Below, one piece after another: positions 62,583 to 64,000 of a stretch of DNA of 64,000 bases. The notes under the pieces were generated by a model. The model saw only the letters and a list, made by a program, of their open reading frames with translations, was not told the origin of the DNA and ran no database searches. Source of the stretch: CAWIHS01 sp963836005 (GTDB lineage Bacteria; Pseudomonadota; Gammaproteobacteria; GRL18). The translations under genes were made by a program, and so were the position numbers. Position 1 is the first letter of the stretch; each line of letters opens with the position of its first letter. The stretch lies in assembly GCA_963836005.1 (NCBI GenBank), contig CAWIHS010000002.1, positions 248,001 to 312,000 of the forward strand, given 5' to 3'.

Positions 62583-62996
62583 TTACATAGCATCGAGTGC
62601 TTTCTGGAAACGGTTCGCATGAGAACGTTCCGCCTTGGCCAGGGTTTCAAACCAGTCAGCAATCTCATCAAAACCTTCGTCACGGGCAGTTTTAGCCATA
62701 CCAGGATACATATCGGTATACTCATGAGTTTCACCGGCAATCGCAGTCTTCAGATTTGCATCACTGCTGCCAAACGGTAAACCTGTGGCTGGATCACCGC
62801 ATTGCTCCAGATATTCAAGGTGTCCATGAGCATGGCCGGTTTCACCTTCTGCAGTGGAACGAAAGACTGCCGCAACATCATTCTGGCCTTCGATATCAGC
62901 TTTTCCAGCAAAATACAGATAACGACGGTTTGCCTGAGACTCGCCGGCAAAAGCATCCTTAAGACTTTGTTCAGTTTCACTACCTTTAAGTTCCAT
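62583..62996 (-). CDS. Rubrerythrin (ferritin-like diiron protein without rubredoxin domain)
   Basis: 137 residues. A four-helix ferritin-like fold with paired ligand motifs: SLKDAFAGESQANRRYLYFA and AEGETGHAHGHLEYL in the first half, AIAGETHEYTDMYPGMAKTA and AKAERSHANRFQKAL in the second. The rubredoxin domain of classical rubrerythrin is missing, so electrons must come from another protein, plausibly the adjacent Fe-S oxidoreductase. The expected activity is peroxide reduction. GGAG stands seven bases upstream. Confidence 0.93.
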   Translation of the reverse strand: MELKGSETEQSLKDAFAGESQANRRYLYFAGKADIEGQNDVAAVFRSTAEGETGHAHGHLEYLEQCGDPATGLPFGSSDANLKTAIAGETHEYTDMYPGMAKTARDEGFDEIADWFETLAKAERSHANRFQKALDAM

Positions 62997-63384
62997 AGAT
63001 ATTCTCCATTAGTTAAATAAATAAATAAAAACTTAACAGACCAGTATGGTTTGTAGTAAGCAGTATAGTCGGACATGCTTAATATCGCTAATAAAAAAAA
63101 TGAATATTTATAATAGAAAAAAACGATTGAAGACTTGCGCATAAATATACGCACACAAGTTGATACTGGTTAGTGTTCTTTTCAGATCAAAAAAAATAAA
63201 ATTACCATCCACTAATATTTTATCATACATAGGTACTTAAGGAGAATCGGCTTTTTTGTAGAAGACATATGTTTTCTCCTGCATAATCTGCATTCACTGC
63301 ATCTCTGAGGGTCTACAGATACATGATTCTTTATGCGCATTTTTACCTTAGAACTAACCTATGAATATTTAATAGAAAACAACT
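62997..63384. other. Intergenic region with a decayed variant-II element
   Basis: No gene. 63233-63358 is a decayed element with GTACTTAAG at its left and eroded right end. The rubrerythrin promoter should lie in 63000-63200. Confidence 0.5.
63233..63358. repeat. Variant-II element, decayed copy
   Basis: GTACTTAAGGAGAATCGG at the left, TCTCCTGCATAATCTGCATT inside, ACATGATTCTTTATGCGC at the right. Matches 28729 and 56065 copies loosely. Confidence 0.55.
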
Positions 63385-63957
63385 ATGTGTGTTGCCATAC
63401 CTTTTGGTCATCAGAATAAAAAGCATCGTTCCAGGTTCTGGAGCTTCATAAGCTCTTCCCCTCTCAGACTGCTCGGAACTGCTGCTTTGTTTCAGGCTAT
63501 CGTGCTGGGATTGTTCTGGCTGGCAACTAAACTGCTACTGCTTGATCCAGCCAGGCTGTCGTTGAATGTTGCTAACATTACCCTTTATATCAGCTTATTC
63601 GGCGTCTTTATAATGCTGATATCAGGTCTGCTCATGAGTCATTATCCGCAATGGATGGGCCAGAGTGAGATCGAATATCTGCATTATGCCGGCCTGTTCT
63701 TTGGTGCTAATTTCAGCCTGCTGCTTTTCTATGCCGGAGTGTTTTTTAGTCATAAACTGATCATCAGCTCATTGCTGCTCTATCTTGCAGTTCTTATCTT
63801 TGCCTTTAAACCCCTGTACTGGATTGGATCCTGGGCCGACAGACGCCATAAACCGCTTGCCCTGCTGGTTAATTGCAGTCTTGCCATAAAGCTTCTAATG
63901 CTTACAGGCTTTGTTGTGTTTTTAGTGCAGCTTGCACTCGGCAGGGCGCTGCCTTAA
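63385..63957 (+). CDS. Short NnrS-like polytopic membrane protein
   Basis: 190 residues with five or six hydrophobic segments (LLGTAALFQAIVLGLFWLA, LYISLFGVFIMLISGLLM, LFFGANFSLLLFYAGVFF, ISSLLLYLAVLIFAF, LLMLTGFVVFLVQLAL). ISGLLMSHYPQWMGQSE resembles the NnrS haem-copper membrane family (nitric-oxide-linked), in which GFLLT-x-PNWTG-like motifs occur. NnrS proteins have about 400 residues and 12 helices, so this is half-length and ends at a genuine stop. It could be a distinct short family or a truncated gene. No second half is seen in the remaining 40 bp, where a family B arm begins. Confidence 0.5.
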   Translation: MCVAIPFGHQNKKHRSRFWSFISSSPLRLLGTAALFQAIVLGLFWLATKLLLLDPARLSLNVANITLYISLFGVFIMLISGLLMSHYPQWMGQSEIEYLHYAGLFFGANFSLLLFYAGVFFSHKLIISSLLLYLAVLIFAFKPLYWIGSWADRRHKPLALLVNCSLAIKLLMLTGFVVFLVQLALGRALP

Positions 63958-63960
63958 ATG

Positions 63961-63979
63961 TTATCTCGAGTTCAGGTTT
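63961..63979 (+). repeat. Family B repeat, one arm
   Basis: TTATCTCGAGTTCAGGTTT matches the right arm of copies at 24982 and 41978. The partner arm is not found nearby; it may lie in sequence before the stop or beyond the window. Confidence 0.45.
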
Positions 63980-64000
63980 GTCAGGATAGCTCTAAGCATC

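Overview
The window is chromosomal DNA from a gammaproteobacterium. The evidence is the typical neighbourhoods: rsmD / two M16 peptidases / ftsY-ftsE-ftsX / rpoH; a bioB-F-H-C-D biotin operon; and gpsA-secB-(trxC)-grxC-yibN next to gpmI-envC-ctpA-yibQ, as around the E. coli yib region. A complete cbb3 terminal oxidase set points to microaerobic respiration. Several features suggest reduced-sulfur metabolism: a Gly/Asn/Tyr/Trp-rich secreted protein like a sulfur globule protein, a rhodanese, and an ArsR regulator with the two-cysteine signature of persulfide sensors. A sulfur-oxidising lifestyle is an inference; no sox, dsr or sqr gene lies in the window. I cannot name the genus.

Layout. 1-9100: rsmD (cut by the window edge), an active/inactive M16 peptidase pair, then ftsY-ftsE-ftsX. 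ftsY carries a frameshift in an 18-bp tandem repeat. A small membrane protein, an ankyrin lipoprotein and rpoH follow; rpoH is preceded by a perfect CIRCE operator. 9190-18700: the sulfur-globule-like gene, then ccoS-I-H-G and ccoNOQP, both on the minus strand, with a 38-residue single-helix protein at the end of the ccoNOQP operon. 19000-24650: an unknown membrane-anchored protein and the biotin operon. 25000-31850: comF, phoU, a CBS protein, an SDR, moaA, an unknown and trmL. 31900-41900: gpsA, secB, trxC, grxC, a rhodanese, the ArsR regulator, gpmI, envC, ctpA, a YibQ-like deacetylase and a DJ-1 protein. 42000-45800: a geranylgeranyl-reductase-like flavoprotein, a CTERM-sorted exported protein behind a sigma-54 promoter, a HugZ-like protein and a ROK kinase. 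45900-51200: a translationally coupled three-gene redox cluster (2Fe-2S/2x4Fe-4S protein, fumarate-reductase-type flavoprotein, NuoF-type NADH module) followed by class I fumarase. 51200-64000: a GNAT protein, ecotin, a glyoxalase pseudogene, an (EA)n(EP)n-HhH protein, DUF4403 and DUF533 proteins, a membrane-anchored disulfide-reductase fusion, a rubrerythrin / Fe-S oxidoreductase / DUF3501 trio and a half-length NnrS-like protein.

The intergenic space is colonised by three families of small repeats. The main one (family A) is a non-autonomous, MITE-like element with terminal inverted repeats GTAACTAYTCAGCGTA and 8-bp target duplications (perfect at three copies, 7/8 at a fourth). It is built from modular hairpins whose stems differ between copies by compensatory changes around an invariant CATGGATG/CATCCATG core. 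A variant with different ends (GTACTTAAG) shares the same interior. Two further families are a 60-65 bp stem-loop (B) and a roughly 165-bp diverged repeat (C). These elements, and the NADH-fumarate-type cluster, are the most interesting contents.
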